From positions 1-50,105 of the forward strand of contig JAJUJY010000012.1 of assembly GCA_029265085.1 (NCBI GenBank): a DNA stretch of 50,105 nucleotides. Reading direction: 5' to 3'. Under the pieces are notes generated by a model. That model searched no databases. It had not been told where the DNA came from and saw only the letters and a program-made list of their open reading frames with translations. Shown piece by piece: positions 15,432 through 23,614 of this stretch. A program made the position numbers and the translations under genes. Each line of letters starts with the position of its first letter. Position 1 is the first letter of the stretch. The stretch comes from Chloroflexota bacterium (lineage in GTDB: Bacteria; Chloroflexota; Anaerolineae; Anaerolineales; Anaerolineaceae).

Positions 15432-16985
15432 TTATACAGGCATGTTGCCGTGTTTGCGCGGCAGGGTGGACGCGGATTTGTCGCGCAGCGCATTCAACGC
15501 AGCGATCACTTTTGTGCGGGTTTCGCGCGGTTCAATCACGTCATCAATATAACCCGCACTGGCAGCCGCATACGGGTTCAGGAAACGTTTGCGGTATTCT
15601 TCGGTCAGGCGGGCGCGTTCTGCAGCCGGGTCTGCCGCAGAATCGATTTGCTTGCGGTAAAGGATATTGGCTGCACCGTCTGGGCCCATCACGGCAATTT
15701 CTGCGCTTGGCCAGGCAAAGCAGATATCAGTACCCATGAATTTGCTGCTCATGACCACGTAAGCTCCACCGTAGGCCTTGCGGGTGACAATGCTGACCTT
15801 GGGAACGGTTGCTTCAGAGTATGCATACAGCACTTTGGCGCCGTGGCGAATAACGCCGCGGTGTTCCTGGTCCACACCAGGCAAAAAGCCGGGCGAATCA
15901 ACGAAAGTGACCAGGGGAATATTGTAGCTGTCGCAGAAGCGCACAAAGCGGGAAATTTTATCCGCCGAGTCGATATCCATGACACCTGCCAGGGCAGCCG
16001 GTTCCTGAGAAACGATGCCTACCGTCTGGCCGCCCATGCGGGCCAGGCCAACGATGGCATTGCAGGCAAATGTGCTTTGCAGTTCCAGGAAGGAGCCGCG
16101 GTCCACGATGTGCTGGATGGCCTCGTGCATACTGTAGGCTTCATTGGGATTCAACGGAACCAGATGATTGAGTTCCTCGTCCATGCGGTTGGGATCATCA
16201 TCGCTGCTGACGAAGGGAGGATTTTCTACACTGTTGGAGGGCAGGTAGCCGATGATCCGGCGGCATAAGGCCAGAGCATCTTTCTCGCTGGGGGCTTTGA
16301 AATGTGCCAGACCGCTGACGCCTAAATGAATATCCGCGCCGCCCAGGCTTTCAAAGTCCACAACCTCACCGGTGACGGATTTGATCACTTCGGGGCCAGT
16401 GAGGAACATATATGATTGTTTTTCAACCATCACAATCAGGTCGGTCACAGCGGGAGAATAGGCTGCGCCGCCAGCGCAAGGGCCAAGTACCAGGCTGATC
16501 TGTGGGACAACCCCGGAGTAAATGGCGTTGCGGCGGAAAATCTCGGCGTAACCGCCCAGAGACCGTACACCTTCTTGAATACGCGCGCCGCCCGAATCAA
16601 TCAGGCCAATAATGGGCGCGCCAGCTTCCACTGCCAGGTCCATCGCCCGACAGATTTTGCGCGACTGCATTTCACCCAGAGCGCCGCCCTGCACGGTGAA
16701 GTCCTGGGCATATACATAGACAGTCCGGCCGTCTATTTTGCCGTATCCGGTGACCACTCCGTCTCCGAAGAATTTTTCACCGCCACTGTCCAGGCCGTCA
16801 TTCCGTTGGGTTACGTAGGGTTCCAGTTCCTGGAAGGTGCCAGGATCGAGAAGGAGTTCAATACGCTCACGGGCAACCATTTTACCCTTGGCGTGCTGCT
16901 TGGCGATCCGCTCTTCGCCGCCACCCTGCCGCGCTTTTTCACGCATCGCGCGCAGTTCAACAATTCGGGGATCTTCTTCGGGCAT
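15432..16985 (-). CDS. mmdA: Acyl-CoA carboxyltransferase, methylmalonyl-CoA decarboxylase alpha subunit
   Basis: 517 residues, the standard length of MmdA/PccB. It transfers the carboxyl group of an acyl-CoA such as methylmalonyl-CoA to biotin. Two carboxyltransferase halves are seen: GLIDSGGARIQEGVRSLGGYAEIF with SLVLGPCAGGAAYSPA in the first, and FVDSPGFLPGVDQE with KAYGGAYVVMSSK and AVMGPDGAANI in the second. No biotin carboxylase gene is nearby, so decarboxylation fits better than ATP-driven carboxylation. Propionyl- or glutaconyl-type substrates cannot be separated by eye. AGGA lies about 5-6 nt before the ATG at 16985; longer in-frame starts (16997, 17027) lack an SD. Confidence 0.93.
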   Translation of the reverse strand: MPEEDPRIVELRAMREKARQGGGEERIAKQHAKGKMVARERIELLLDPGTFQELEPYVTQRNDGLDSGGEKFFGDGVVTGYGKIDGRTVYVYAQDFTVQGGALGEMQSRKICRAMDLAVEAGAPIIGLIDSGGARIQEGVRSLGGYAEIFRRNAIYSGVVPQISLVLGPCAGGAAYSPAVTDLIVMVEKQSYMFLTGPEVIKSVTGEVVDFESLGGADIHLGVSGLAHFKAPSEKDALALCRRIIGYLPSNSVENPPFVSSDDDPNRMDEELNHLVPLNPNEAYSMHEAIQHIVDRGSFLELQSTFACNAIVGLARMGGQTVGIVSQEPAALAGVMDIDSADKISRFVRFCDSYNIPLVTFVDSPGFLPGVDQEHRGVIRHGAKVLYAYSEATVPKVSIVTRKAYGGAYVVMSSKFMGTDICFAWPSAEIAVMGPDGAANILYRKQIDSAADPAAERARLTEEYRKRFLNPYAAASAGYIDDVIEPRETRTKVIAALNALRDKSASTLPRKHGNMPV

Positions 16986-17057
16986 ACTTTTCCTCATCGG
17001 GCATGGGATATTGGGGATACGAAACAAACGCCTCTAAATGGGAGGCTGCACGTCCTC

Positions 17058-17063
17058 ATTGTA
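17058..17063 (-). promoter_or_regulatory. Possible -10 box for the mmdADCB operon
   Basis: TACAAT on the minus strand, 72 nt before the mmdA start. The best upstream partner is a weak TTACCG at 19-bp spacing, so this is tentative. Nothing else was recognised in the 180-bp gap up to the MFS gene. Confidence 0.3.
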
Positions 17064-17166
17064 CTGAAATTCATGTCCGAATCGGTAAGAAAAAGATACT
17101 TTTTTCGGCTGATATTCATCCTCAGATTGGATGTAGTCTGTCAATTTACTGTATTAAGCGGAATGC

Positions 17167-18399
17167 TTATTCCACCTGGATATTTTCGCGGTTCTTTATT
17201 TGCCGGGCGAATAGAAACAAGACCGGTGTGAGGAAAAAAGCGGAACCCAACAGACCGGCCTGCATGGAAATATTACGCGCAATGACACCCAAAACCGGGC
17301 CTCCGGCAATCTGCCCAAAAGCATCTACCTGGCTGCTCATGGAAATTACCGTAGCGCGCACTTGCGGGTCCAGCTTGTGATTGACCCAACTGGTGTACAG
17401 CGGCGAGATTAACGTGCGGCAAAGCGAAATGGCGACCAGCAAAAACAGGGTCAACCACAAATTACCGGACAGGGCAAAACCGAACAGGCAAATGGTCAGG
17501 AAGAAGCTTAAAGTTGTTAACATGCGTACCAGTTTATGCGGCCGGCGCATATCTACATACGATTCCAGCAGGCGCGTTGCCAGAGCTGCCAGCAGCATCT
17601 CGACGATGCCGAGTGCGCCAAACCAGGTCACTTCGGGCAAAAATTCGAGGCCGGGCAGGGTAAAGCGGTCTAACAGGGAGGCAGTCCAGAGCCGGTCAAA
17701 CCCCTCGGAATACAGGCCAAAGAATAAACCAATCAACAAAATGCCAACCAGCGCAGGCCGTATGCGGATTGCGCCAATGCCGCCGCGAAAGGTTTGCGCC
17801 ATTTGCTGAAAGGAAGTGCGGTCTTCTGCCGGCGTGGGTTTGTAGCCGTTTTCCGGCATGGCCAGGATGAGAAAAATTCCCAGGCCCCAAAACAAGACGC
17901 CGCCAGTGATAATGGGCGCGTTTAATACATTAAATGCCAGGGCAACACTGAGTACGGTGGCGATCAGGCCGCCAATTTGCTCGTAGCGCGCGCCGCGCAG
18001 GTAAATTTGGGCAGTGCGCTCTTCGCCCACTTCATCGCTGATCCAGGCCTGTTGGGCGCCGCTGGTGAAGGTGTAACCGATGCCCCACAAGACTTGAGAG
18101 ATTAAAATGGGGATAAAAAATGGAAATAATCCTTGAACCACAAAGCTGGCGCCGATGATAAAGACACCAATAATTACGGAAAGGCGGCGCGAATAGGTGT
18201 CCGCGACGATGCCGGTGGGAACCTCAAAGATAAAAATCGTGGTTTCCAGAACGGTGCCGACCAATACCAGCTGCAGTGGGTCCAGGTGCGCTACCCGCAC
18301 AAAATACACCATATTCACGGTGAATACCAGGGTATAAAGCACAGCCGTAATTGTGCTGTAAATCAAATAAACGGTTTCAGCAGGTAGTTTGTGTTTCAT
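17167..18399 (-). CDS. MFS transporter
   Basis: 410 residues with about 12 membrane helices. After the second helix there is a loop of the MFS type (VAHLDPLQLVLVGTVLE..., then EVPTGIVADTYSRRLS), where the aspartate and arginines match motif A. TSGAQQAWISDEVG follows, as seen in several drug- or metabolite-efflux relatives. Substrate is unknown. It is the last gene of a four-gene operon (DegT, membrane PH, DUF92, MFS) with gaps of 12-16 nt, so it may export a product of that pathway. A GAAAGAG sits just before the ATG. Confidence 0.88.
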   Translation of the reverse strand: MKHKLPAETVYLIYSTITAVLYTLVFTVNMVYFVRVAHLDPLQLVLVGTVLETTIFIFEVPTGIVADTYSRRLSVIIGVFIIGASFVVQGLFPFFIPILISQVLWGIGYTFTSGAQQAWISDEVGEERTAQIYLRGARYEQIGGLIATVLSVALAFNVLNAPIITGGVLFWGLGIFLILAMPENGYKPTPAEDRTSFQQMAQTFRGGIGAIRIRPALVGILLIGLFFGLYSEGFDRLWTASLLDRFTLPGLEFLPEVTWFGALGIVEMLLAALATRLLESYVDMRRPHKLVRMLTTLSFFLTICLFGFALSGNLWLTLFLLVAISLCRTLISPLYTSWVNHKLDPQVRATVISMSSQVDAFGQIAGGPVLGVIARNISMQAGLLGSAFFLTPVLFLFARQIKNRENIQVE

Positions 18400-18415
18400 A
18401 GGGACTCTTTCCGGT

Positions 18416-19291
18416 CTATATGGATGCCAATCCGATCAGACCAGGGAGCAGTGCGGTGATGAAGAGGATCAAGATGGCAGCGCTGGTTGTGCAGGCCATG
18501 TTGACCCAATCGTTATTTAGCCAGGGCAAGCCGCGCTTGAGCGTGGTGGGTGTGCCGCACAGGTGCAGCGGGTGGCGTTCGGTTTCTTTGTTGCAGATGG
18601 GGCAGTGATAAATTGCCTGCACCGTCGCTCCGATGGTCGAGTCAACCAGACTGCCAGCCAACCCAACCAGCCCAATGATGCCCACGCGCAGGATAAGGAT
18701 GCCAAACCCGGCATCGCGCGAAGCGGTAGGCCAGACAATGACGGCCAATACGCCAATAAACAATGCGCCGGAAAGCGCGGCCAGGGTACCTTCTCGGGTA
18801 ATGCCGCCGGATGTGCCCCGCTCTACTTTTTGGCCGGAGGTGATCAAGCGCGGTTCATCCCGGCTGAGCACACCCAGTTCCGTAGCCCAGGTATCTGCAT
18901 TGGCTGCGGCCAGGGCAGCGGCCGCGCCTAAAAATGGCCAGGCAGTTTCCGGGAAGAAAGCCTGCAGCAAAGCGAACAGACCGGCAATTCCGCCATTTGC
19001 CAGCACCTGACCGGCATCGCGCTGGTTGCCTTTGGAGAATTTTTCATTCACGGCAGCTTTGCGCCTGGCATTTTGGCGGGAAAATGCGCTGGAGGAAATA
19101 AAAAAGCCTAACAACAAGGCCGCCCAGGTCAGACCGCCAATGCCGAAGACCAGTGTGCCCAGCACTGTTGCAGCCAGCGCACCGCTGCGGCTGAGGTTGT
19201 GCGAGCGAAATGCGGCTGCTGATACCAATGCCGCAAGCAAAAAGCCGATCAATAATTGCAGCCAGGATACCGAAAAGGAGAGACTGGTCAC
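18416..19291 (-). CDS. DUF92 family integral membrane protein
   Basis: 291 residues, about 7-8 membrane helices. Family signs: SHNLSRSGALAATVLGTLVFG near residue 30, a loop with AANADTWATELGVLS, GGITREGTLAALSGALFIG, and a C-terminal GLVGLAGSLVDSTIGATVQ followed by a cysteine pair (YHCPIC). Plant members of the family include the VTE6 phytyl-phosphate kinase, so an isoprenoid-phosphate role is conceivable, but no bacterial function is established as far as I know. It lies between the PH-domain gene (15 nt) and the MFS gene (16 nt). Confidence 0.85.
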   Translation of the reverse strand: MTSLSFSVSWLQLLIGFLLAALVSAAAFRSHNLSRSGALAATVLGTLVFGIGGLTWAALLLGFFISSSAFSRQNARRKAAVNEKFSKGNQRDAGQVLANGGIAGLFALLQAFFPETAWPFLGAAAALAAANADTWATELGVLSRDEPRLITSGQKVERGTSGGITREGTLAALSGALFIGVLAVIVWPTASRDAGFGILILRVGIIGLVGLAGSLVDSTIGATVQAIYHCPICNKETERHPLHLCGTPTTLKRGLPWLNNDWVNMACTTSAAILILFITALLPGLIGLASI

Positions 19292-19306
19292 GGTGTTCCC
19301 TCGAAA

Positions 19307-20215
19307 TTAAAGAATGAAAAAGGTTGCTAAAAAGAGCAGAATGGGGGTAAATGCACTGCTGATCCAGAGCATGTAGGCTGTTGGACGGTCTTCCGGGCGG
19401 CGGTAGAAATACATACCGGCCAGCAGGTCGGCCAGGTAGGCCATTAACCCCAACACGGGCAGCAGCAGCAGCCGTTCAGGGGGGCCAGGCTCGGCGGGTT
19501 GGAGCTGGGCAGTAAACCCTAACGAGATAGCGCCGCGGGTTGGGATGAGCAGGCTGACATAGATCAAGAGGGCAAGTGTGAGCAAAAAGCCAATGATGAG
19601 TGAAATGCGGGCCGGGCGTTCATTCCAGACGCGTTGGGCAAAGGCGGCTGGGAGCACCGAGTAGGCTTTAAGCGGGGTCAGGCTGCCTAATTCAATGGTG
19701 TACTGGAAAGCGCGCACAAAACCGCGCGCATCCTCCGGAGAAATGGCGTACACCTTTTGGGGAGTCGCGATCAGGATCAGGGAATCCTGGTCAGAGGCCA
19801 GGTATTCAATCAATCCCAACTCGGCGGAATGGCGTGTGCCCAGTATGGCTCCAGGCACTTTGAGCCAGGGCAGCGGCAGCCGGAATCCCATATCGGAGGC
19901 AGGCCGGACCCATTCGATTTCTGGCAGGGGAATATCTTCAGCGCGCAATCCCCAACGAATGCGCAGGCCGTCCCGCTCCAGCGAATAATACGCGTTGGAT
20001 AAAGCGTACGTGCGGTAGATCATAACCGGCAGGGGGGCAAACAAAATCAGTGAGAGCAGTAAGAAGAAGACAAACAATGCGCCCACCTGCTGTTGTAAGG
20101 CCAAAATCATCAACCCGGCGCTGCTGCCCAGCAAAAAGATCGCCGCACCAATATGGACCAATAAACCACTCCGGCGCGGGGGCAAAAATTGCGTGCTGGT
20201 CGATGTGCTGGGCAA
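19307..20215 (-). CDS. Membrane protein with bacterial PH-like domain
   Basis: 302 residues. Two N-terminal membrane helices (about 18-38 and 44-66) are followed by a beta-rich soluble part (YSLERDGLRIRWGLRAEDIPLP.., YAISPEDARGFVRAF) of the kind found in bacterial PH domains next to membrane pairs. Two or three more helices lie at the C-terminus (about 205-225, 250-268, 280-302). The fold is inferred from this layout. No catalytic site is seen. It follows the DegT gene by 12 nt and precedes DUF92 by 15 nt. Confidence 0.75.
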   Translation of the reverse strand: MPSTSTSTQFLPPRRSGLLVHIGAAIFLLGSSAGLMILALQQQVGALFVFFLLLSLILFAPLPVMIYRTYALSNAYYSLERDGLRIRWGLRAEDIPLPEIEWVRPASDMGFRLPLPWLKVPGAILGTRHSAELGLIEYLASDQDSLILIATPQKVYAISPEDARGFVRAFQYTIELGSLTPLKAYSVLPAAFAQRVWNERPARISLIIGFLLTLALLIYVSLLIPTRGAISLGFTAQLQPAEPGPPERLLLLPVLGLMAYLADLLAGMYFYRRPEDRPTAYMLWISSAFTPILLFLATFFIL

Positions 20216-20227
20216 AGGGCTTCCTCT

Positions 20228-21415
20228 TTAAAAAATTTCCTGCAAGGCACGGCATACCAGGTTCACCTGTTCTTCGGTCATCACACCGGAGAAAGGTAAA
20301 GCCAGGCCGCGCTCGCCAAGGTCCTCGGTGACTGGATAATCACCCGGCTGGTAACCAAATTTTTCGACCATGTAGGGCTGCAGATGAATAGGCAGGAAAT
20401 ACGGGCGCACCGGAATACCGCGCTCTGCCAGCCGTTCTGCGGCCAACCCGCGGTCAATACCGGGATCGGTGCGGATGACGTACACAAACCAACTGGAGCG
20501 GGTGGTATTTTTATCGATGCACGGGGTTTTGATCCAGGGAATCTGCTTCAGACGTTCGCGGTACCAGTCTGCTACCTGCTGGCGTTTCGTCAACAATTCT
20601 TCCAGACGGCCCATCTGAACCGTGCCTAAGGCAGCACTCAGCTCGTCCAGGCGGTAGTTGTATCCCAAAAAGGTGTGCGAGAGCCAGGTATCGCCTGGGG
20701 CGCGGCCCTGGTTGCGCAGGGCTTTCATCAGCTTCGCGGCTTCGTCATCATTGGTGACGATCATGCCACCTTCGCCGACTGTGATTTGTTTGTTGGGATA
20801 AAAGGCAAATACGGCTGTATCACCAAAGACCCCGGCGGGGCGGTTTTTGTATTCCGCGCCCAGGGCTTCGCAGGAATCTTCGATCAGTTTCAGGCCGTAC
20901 TCATCGGCGATCTGGCGCAGTTCATCCCAATCGGCGGGCTGGGCAAATACATCTACAGCCAGGATGGCTTTCAGACGGCCGCCATTTTCTGGAACGCCGC
21001 GGCGCGGCAGCCAGCGGCGGGCAGCTTCTCCGCCTGCGGTCAGATCGCGCACAGCCTGCCTGACCTGTTGGATGTCGATATTACCGGTACGCGGTTCAAC
21101 GTCCACAAAGACCGGCACGGCCTGCTCAAACAAAATCACATTGGTGGAGGCCACAAAGGAGAAGGGGGTGGTTAATACCAGGTCGCCGGGTTCAATTCCG
21201 GCGGCGCGGATGCACAGGTGCAGACCAGCAGTTCCGGAGTTAACGCCAATCGCGTGGCGCAGCCCGGTCAGTTTGCGGAAAGAGTCTTCAAAGGCTTCAA
21301 TTTGCGGGCCCATACTGAGATTGGGCGTGTTGAGTACATTTAATACAGCCTGCCGTTCTGCGCCGGTCAGGTCAGGAGAAGACATGGGAACAATGGGGGA
21401 AATATGTTTAGCCAT
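20228..21415 (-). CDS. DegT/DnrJ/EryC1/StrS family aminotransferase
   Basis: 395 residues. A PLP-dependent enzyme of the nucleotide-sugar aminotransferase family; the internal-aldimine lysine is K209 in YPNKQITVGEGGM. Other signs are SGTAGLHL (about 60-67), TTPFSFVAS, LIEDSCEALGA with the PLP-ring aspartate near 180, and LGYNYRLDELSAALG. An insert of ~25 residues (about 126-150) lies before VDVFAQPAD. It probably makes an amino sugar for the cell surface, in line with the NeuD-type acyltransferase 1.5 kb upstream. No SD precedes the ATG; a TAAAAT lies exactly 7 nt upstream, so the message may be leaderless. Confidence 0.93.
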   Translation of the reverse strand: MAKHISPIVPMSSPDLTGAERQAVLNVLNTPNLSMGPQIEAFEDSFRKLTGLRHAIGVNSGTAGLHLCIRAAGIEPGDLVLTTPFSFVASTNVILFEQAVPVFVDVEPRTGNIDIQQVRQAVRDLTAGGEAARRWLPRRGVPENGGRLKAILAVDVFAQPADWDELRQIADEYGLKLIEDSCEALGAEYKNRPAGVFGDTAVFAFYPNKQITVGEGGMIVTNDDEAAKLMKALRNQGRAPGDTWLSHTFLGYNYRLDELSAALGTVQMGRLEELLTKRQQVADWYRERLKQIPWIKTPCIDKNTTRSSWFVYVIRTDPGIDRGLAAERLAERGIPVRPYFLPIHLQPYMVEKFGYQPGDYPVTEDLGERGLALPFSGVMTEEQVNLVCRALQEIF

Positions 21416-21422
21416 AAAATCT

Positions 21423-21428
21423 ATTTTA
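21423..21428 (-). promoter_or_regulatory. -10 box placing the transcript start at the DegT ATG
   Basis: TAAAAT on the minus strand is separated from the ATG at 21415 by 7 nt. Transcription would start at or next to the A of ATG. No -35 of quality was found and there is no SD. Confidence 0.35.
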
Positions 21429-21466
21429 ACTCGTTAAGAAGCAGAATAAAGTCCACACTGAATGAT

Positions 21467-22219
21467 TTAGCCTAAAAAGGACAGCCAGATTGTGGTGGCG
21501 CGGAACAGGGCTGGTGCAAGCACGTGGTTGGTTTTTTGCATCATCCAACCGAGCAGCAAGCCCTGAATGGCTGCCAATCCAAGCTGAAGCAGCAGGTCTT
21601 GACCGGGCTGCAAGAAGATCAGGCGAGGAAGCTGCCAGAGGGTGAACATTCCGGCAGTGGCCAGCCAACCGTACCAACGCCCAATCCAAGCCGCCAGGCG
21701 CAGTTGGATGTAACCGCGGAAGATGGTTTCTTCTACCAATGCCAGCCCAAGGGCGAACAACAGGGCTGTTCCCTGTTCTGCGCTGATGCCGTCAAACAGG
21801 CGGGTGATCTTGCCGCTCAGGAAGAGGGTGATCAGGACCAGGGCGATGCCGGTTTGTAGGGAGGGCATATTTAATGGACGGCTCCAACCTGCGGAGCGAA
21901 TGGGTTGGCGGCGGTACGCCAGGGCAGCCAGCACAACGGCTAAACCGAGAGCGGCTACGGTAAGTTGGATGACCAGATTTTGTACATTGGTGAATCCACC
22001 AGCCGGGTTGGTGTTGATCAGGGGAACCTGCCCGGAATAAAGCAGCAGACTGATCAGCGCAGCGGCAGCAAACACGCCGACTGCAACGGGACCTTCACGG
22101 CGTGGATACTTGAAAACAAGCGGATTCTGGCGAAAACGCGGGCTGATGGTCAGCAGTATGGTCACAGCAACTGCACCCAATACCTGGCTGAGTAAGATGA
22201 TCCATTGGTTGGTGGTCAA
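21467..22219 (-). CDS. CPBP family intramembrane metalloprotease
   Basis: 250 residues with about 7-8 membrane helices. The family motif EETIFRGYIQLRL lies near residue 163-175 (EExxxR), and further conserved positions include GMFTLWQLPRL, where a histidine is usual but here the residue is Q. The C-terminal helix region has GLLLGWMMQKTNHVLAP. The Abi/CPBP family includes CAAX prenyl proteases and bacteriocin-immunity proteins; the substrate is unknown. The start is TTG at 22219, supported by GGAGG 7 nt upstream. It lies 35 nt after the bactofilin gene. Confidence 0.85.
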   Translation of the reverse strand: MTTNQWIILLSQVLGAVAVTILLTISPRFRQNPLVFKYPRREGPVAVGVFAAAALISLLLYSGQVPLINTNPAGGFTNVQNLVIQLTVAALGLAVVLAALAYRRQPIRSAGWSRPLNMPSLQTGIALVLITLFLSGKITRLFDGISAEQGTALLFALGLALVEETIFRGYIQLRLAAWIGRWYGWLATAGMFTLWQLPRLIFLQPGQDLLLQLGLAAIQGLLLGWMMQKTNHVLAPALFRATTIWLSFLG

Positions 22220-22254
22220 AGCAGAGCCTCCACAATGCGGGAAGTGGGTTTCGA

Positions 22255-22704
22255 TCAGGCCAGCGGCTGTTCGGCAGGTGGTTCATTGGTGGCAGGGGCA
22301 GTCTCTGCCGAAGAGTCTTCGAACTGCAGTTCGACCCGTTCTTCCATGCGGATTTGTCCGCGCAGGAATGCACCTTCTTCTGTCGAGAAAGCCACGGTGG
22401 TCACATCTCCCCAGACCCGGCCGGTGCTGCGGATTTCCAGTTTTTCGGCGGTGATGTTGCCGCGGATCGCGCCGGCGACAATGACGGTATTGGCGCGCAC
22501 TTCTTCGCAAGTGACCCGGCCGGTTTCGCCTATAACGACCAGGCCGCGGACCATGATCTCGCCTTCAAATGCACCTTCAATGCGCACACCGCCGCTGCCG
22601 CGCAGGTTGCCTTTCCAGTTAATCCCTGGTCCAAGCACAGAAGTAACCCGCTCGGTGGGGGTTACGGGGCTGCCAGAGGGTGTGGGTTGAGTTTTACGAA
22701 ACAT
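22255..22704 (-). CDS. Bactofilin (polymer-forming cytoskeletal protein)
   Basis: 149 residues. The core (about 22-130) shows the regular right-handed beta-helix pattern of bactofilins: VRIEGAFEGEIMVRGLVVIGETGRV, VIVAGAIRGNITAEKLEI, TGRVWGDVTTV, then EGAFLRGQIRME. The short N-terminal Thr/Pro-rich stretch and the acidic C-terminal tail are typical. Bactofilins polymerise without nucleotide and help shape the envelope. AAGAGGAG lies 4 nt before the ATG at 22704, so the in-frame start at 22728 is not used. Confidence 0.92.
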   Translation of the reverse strand: MFRKTQPTPSGSPVTPTERVTSVLGPGINWKGNLRGSGGVRIEGAFEGEIMVRGLVVIGETGRVTCEEVRANTVIVAGAIRGNITAEKLEIRSTGRVWGDVTTVAFSTEEGAFLRGQIRMEERVELQFEDSSAETAPATNEPPAEQPLA

Positions 22705-22801
22705 GCAACTCCTCTTAAATCCATACAATTGATGGAATGATTATATCAGGATGCGCGCAATTGGACACACGCTTCAAGATTCCACCGTAGAGGAGAAAGA
22801 G

Positions 22802-22830
22802 ATCAGTGGGGAGTGGTGAGAAGTTGCCGG
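22802..22830 (-). repeat. Degenerate heptamer repeat relic
   Basis: Read on the minus strand the DNA is CCGGCAACTTCTCACCACTC followed by CCCACTGAT. TCTCACCACT.CCC nearly repeats 7926-7938. It lies in the 160-bp gap between bactofilin and the acyltransferase gene. Confidence 0.35.
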
Positions 22831-22866
22831 AAAATGATGTGCGTGACTCACCCACCCCTGGAAGAA

Positions 22867-23556
22867 TTAAGCTTTTATTGAGGGACTAATTTCCGGCCAG
22901 ATGGTGCCTGCCCGCACACGTGTATGGGGCGGCACATCCGCTTTGACGGTCGCGCCGTTGCCGACCCGCGCCCCCGTGCCGATGGTGATATCCAGGTTGA
23001 TGGTGGCGCGCATGCCGATTTGAGCCAAATCTTCCACGCGTACATTGCCGGCCAGGGTGGCTCCCGGTGAGAGATTAACGCACTGCCCGATCTGGCAGTC
23101 ATGCGAGACGATTACCCCGGCATTCAGGACGCTGCCAAAGCCAATCCGTGAAGCGCTGCTGACGTAGGATTGCGCCAGCACCTGCACGCCGCCTTCCAGC
23201 ACCGTGCTTTGTTCGATCCAGGCGGTGGGGTGGACGACTGCCGGGCAGTTGAAACCGGCCTGCGCCAGGGTTTCAAACACGCGCAGCCGCACAGCGGGGT
23301 TGCCGATCCCGCCCACGCCGTTGACTGCCAGGCGCACGCCCTGCTCAAACAGGCGCGGGAGCATGTCTGCGCCGCCCAGCACTGGCACGCCCAGCACTTC
23401 ACTGCCCACCGGACGGCTGTCGTCGATCACGCCAACCCAGTGGTACATCCCGGCTGCCCGGACGAGTTCGATCAGGGTTTTGCCGTGCCCGCCGCCGCCG
23501 TAGAGGATGATCGCGGTGGGATCGTAGGGAAAAGATGGCATTTGCAGGTTCGTCAT
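22867..23556 (-). CDS. NeuD/PglD-type sugar O- or N-acyltransferase
   Basis: 229 residues. The N-terminal part is a small Rossmann-like domain (AIILYGGGGHGKTLIELVRAA), typical of NeuD/PglD acyltransferases. A left-handed beta-helix of hexapeptide repeats follows (about 105-225: VVHPTAWIEQSTVLEGGV, VIVSHDCQIG, VNLSPGATLAGNV, TIGTGARVGNGATV). The catalytic histidine is probably the one in VSHDC. It would acetylate an amino sugar, consistent with the DegT aminotransferase in the same block. No SD precedes the ATG at 23556, but TATAAT ends 7 nt upstream, so a leaderless transcript is likely. Confidence 0.9.
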   Translation of the reverse strand: MTNLQMPSFPYDPTAIILYGGGGHGKTLIELVRAAGMYHWVGVIDDSRPVGSEVLGVPVLGGADMLPRLFEQGVRLAVNGVGGIGNPAVRLRVFETLAQAGFNCPAVVHPTAWIEQSTVLEGGVQVLAQSYVSSASRIGFGSVLNAGVIVSHDCQIGQCVNLSPGATLAGNVRVEDLAQIGMRATINLDITIGTGARVGNGATVKADVPPHTRVRAGTIWPEISPSIKA

Positions 23557-23563
23557 TGTACTA

Positions 23564-23569
23564 ATTATA
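23564..23569 (-). promoter_or_regulatory. -10 box placing the transcript start at the NeuD-type ATG
   Basis: Perfect TATAAT on the minus strand, 7 nt before the ATG at 23556. No convincing -35 and no SD. Confidence 0.45.
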
Positions 23570-23614
23570 TGTTAAGTCTGGCGTGTAGATAGAAGAATAT
23601 ACAGGGCACTTGTA

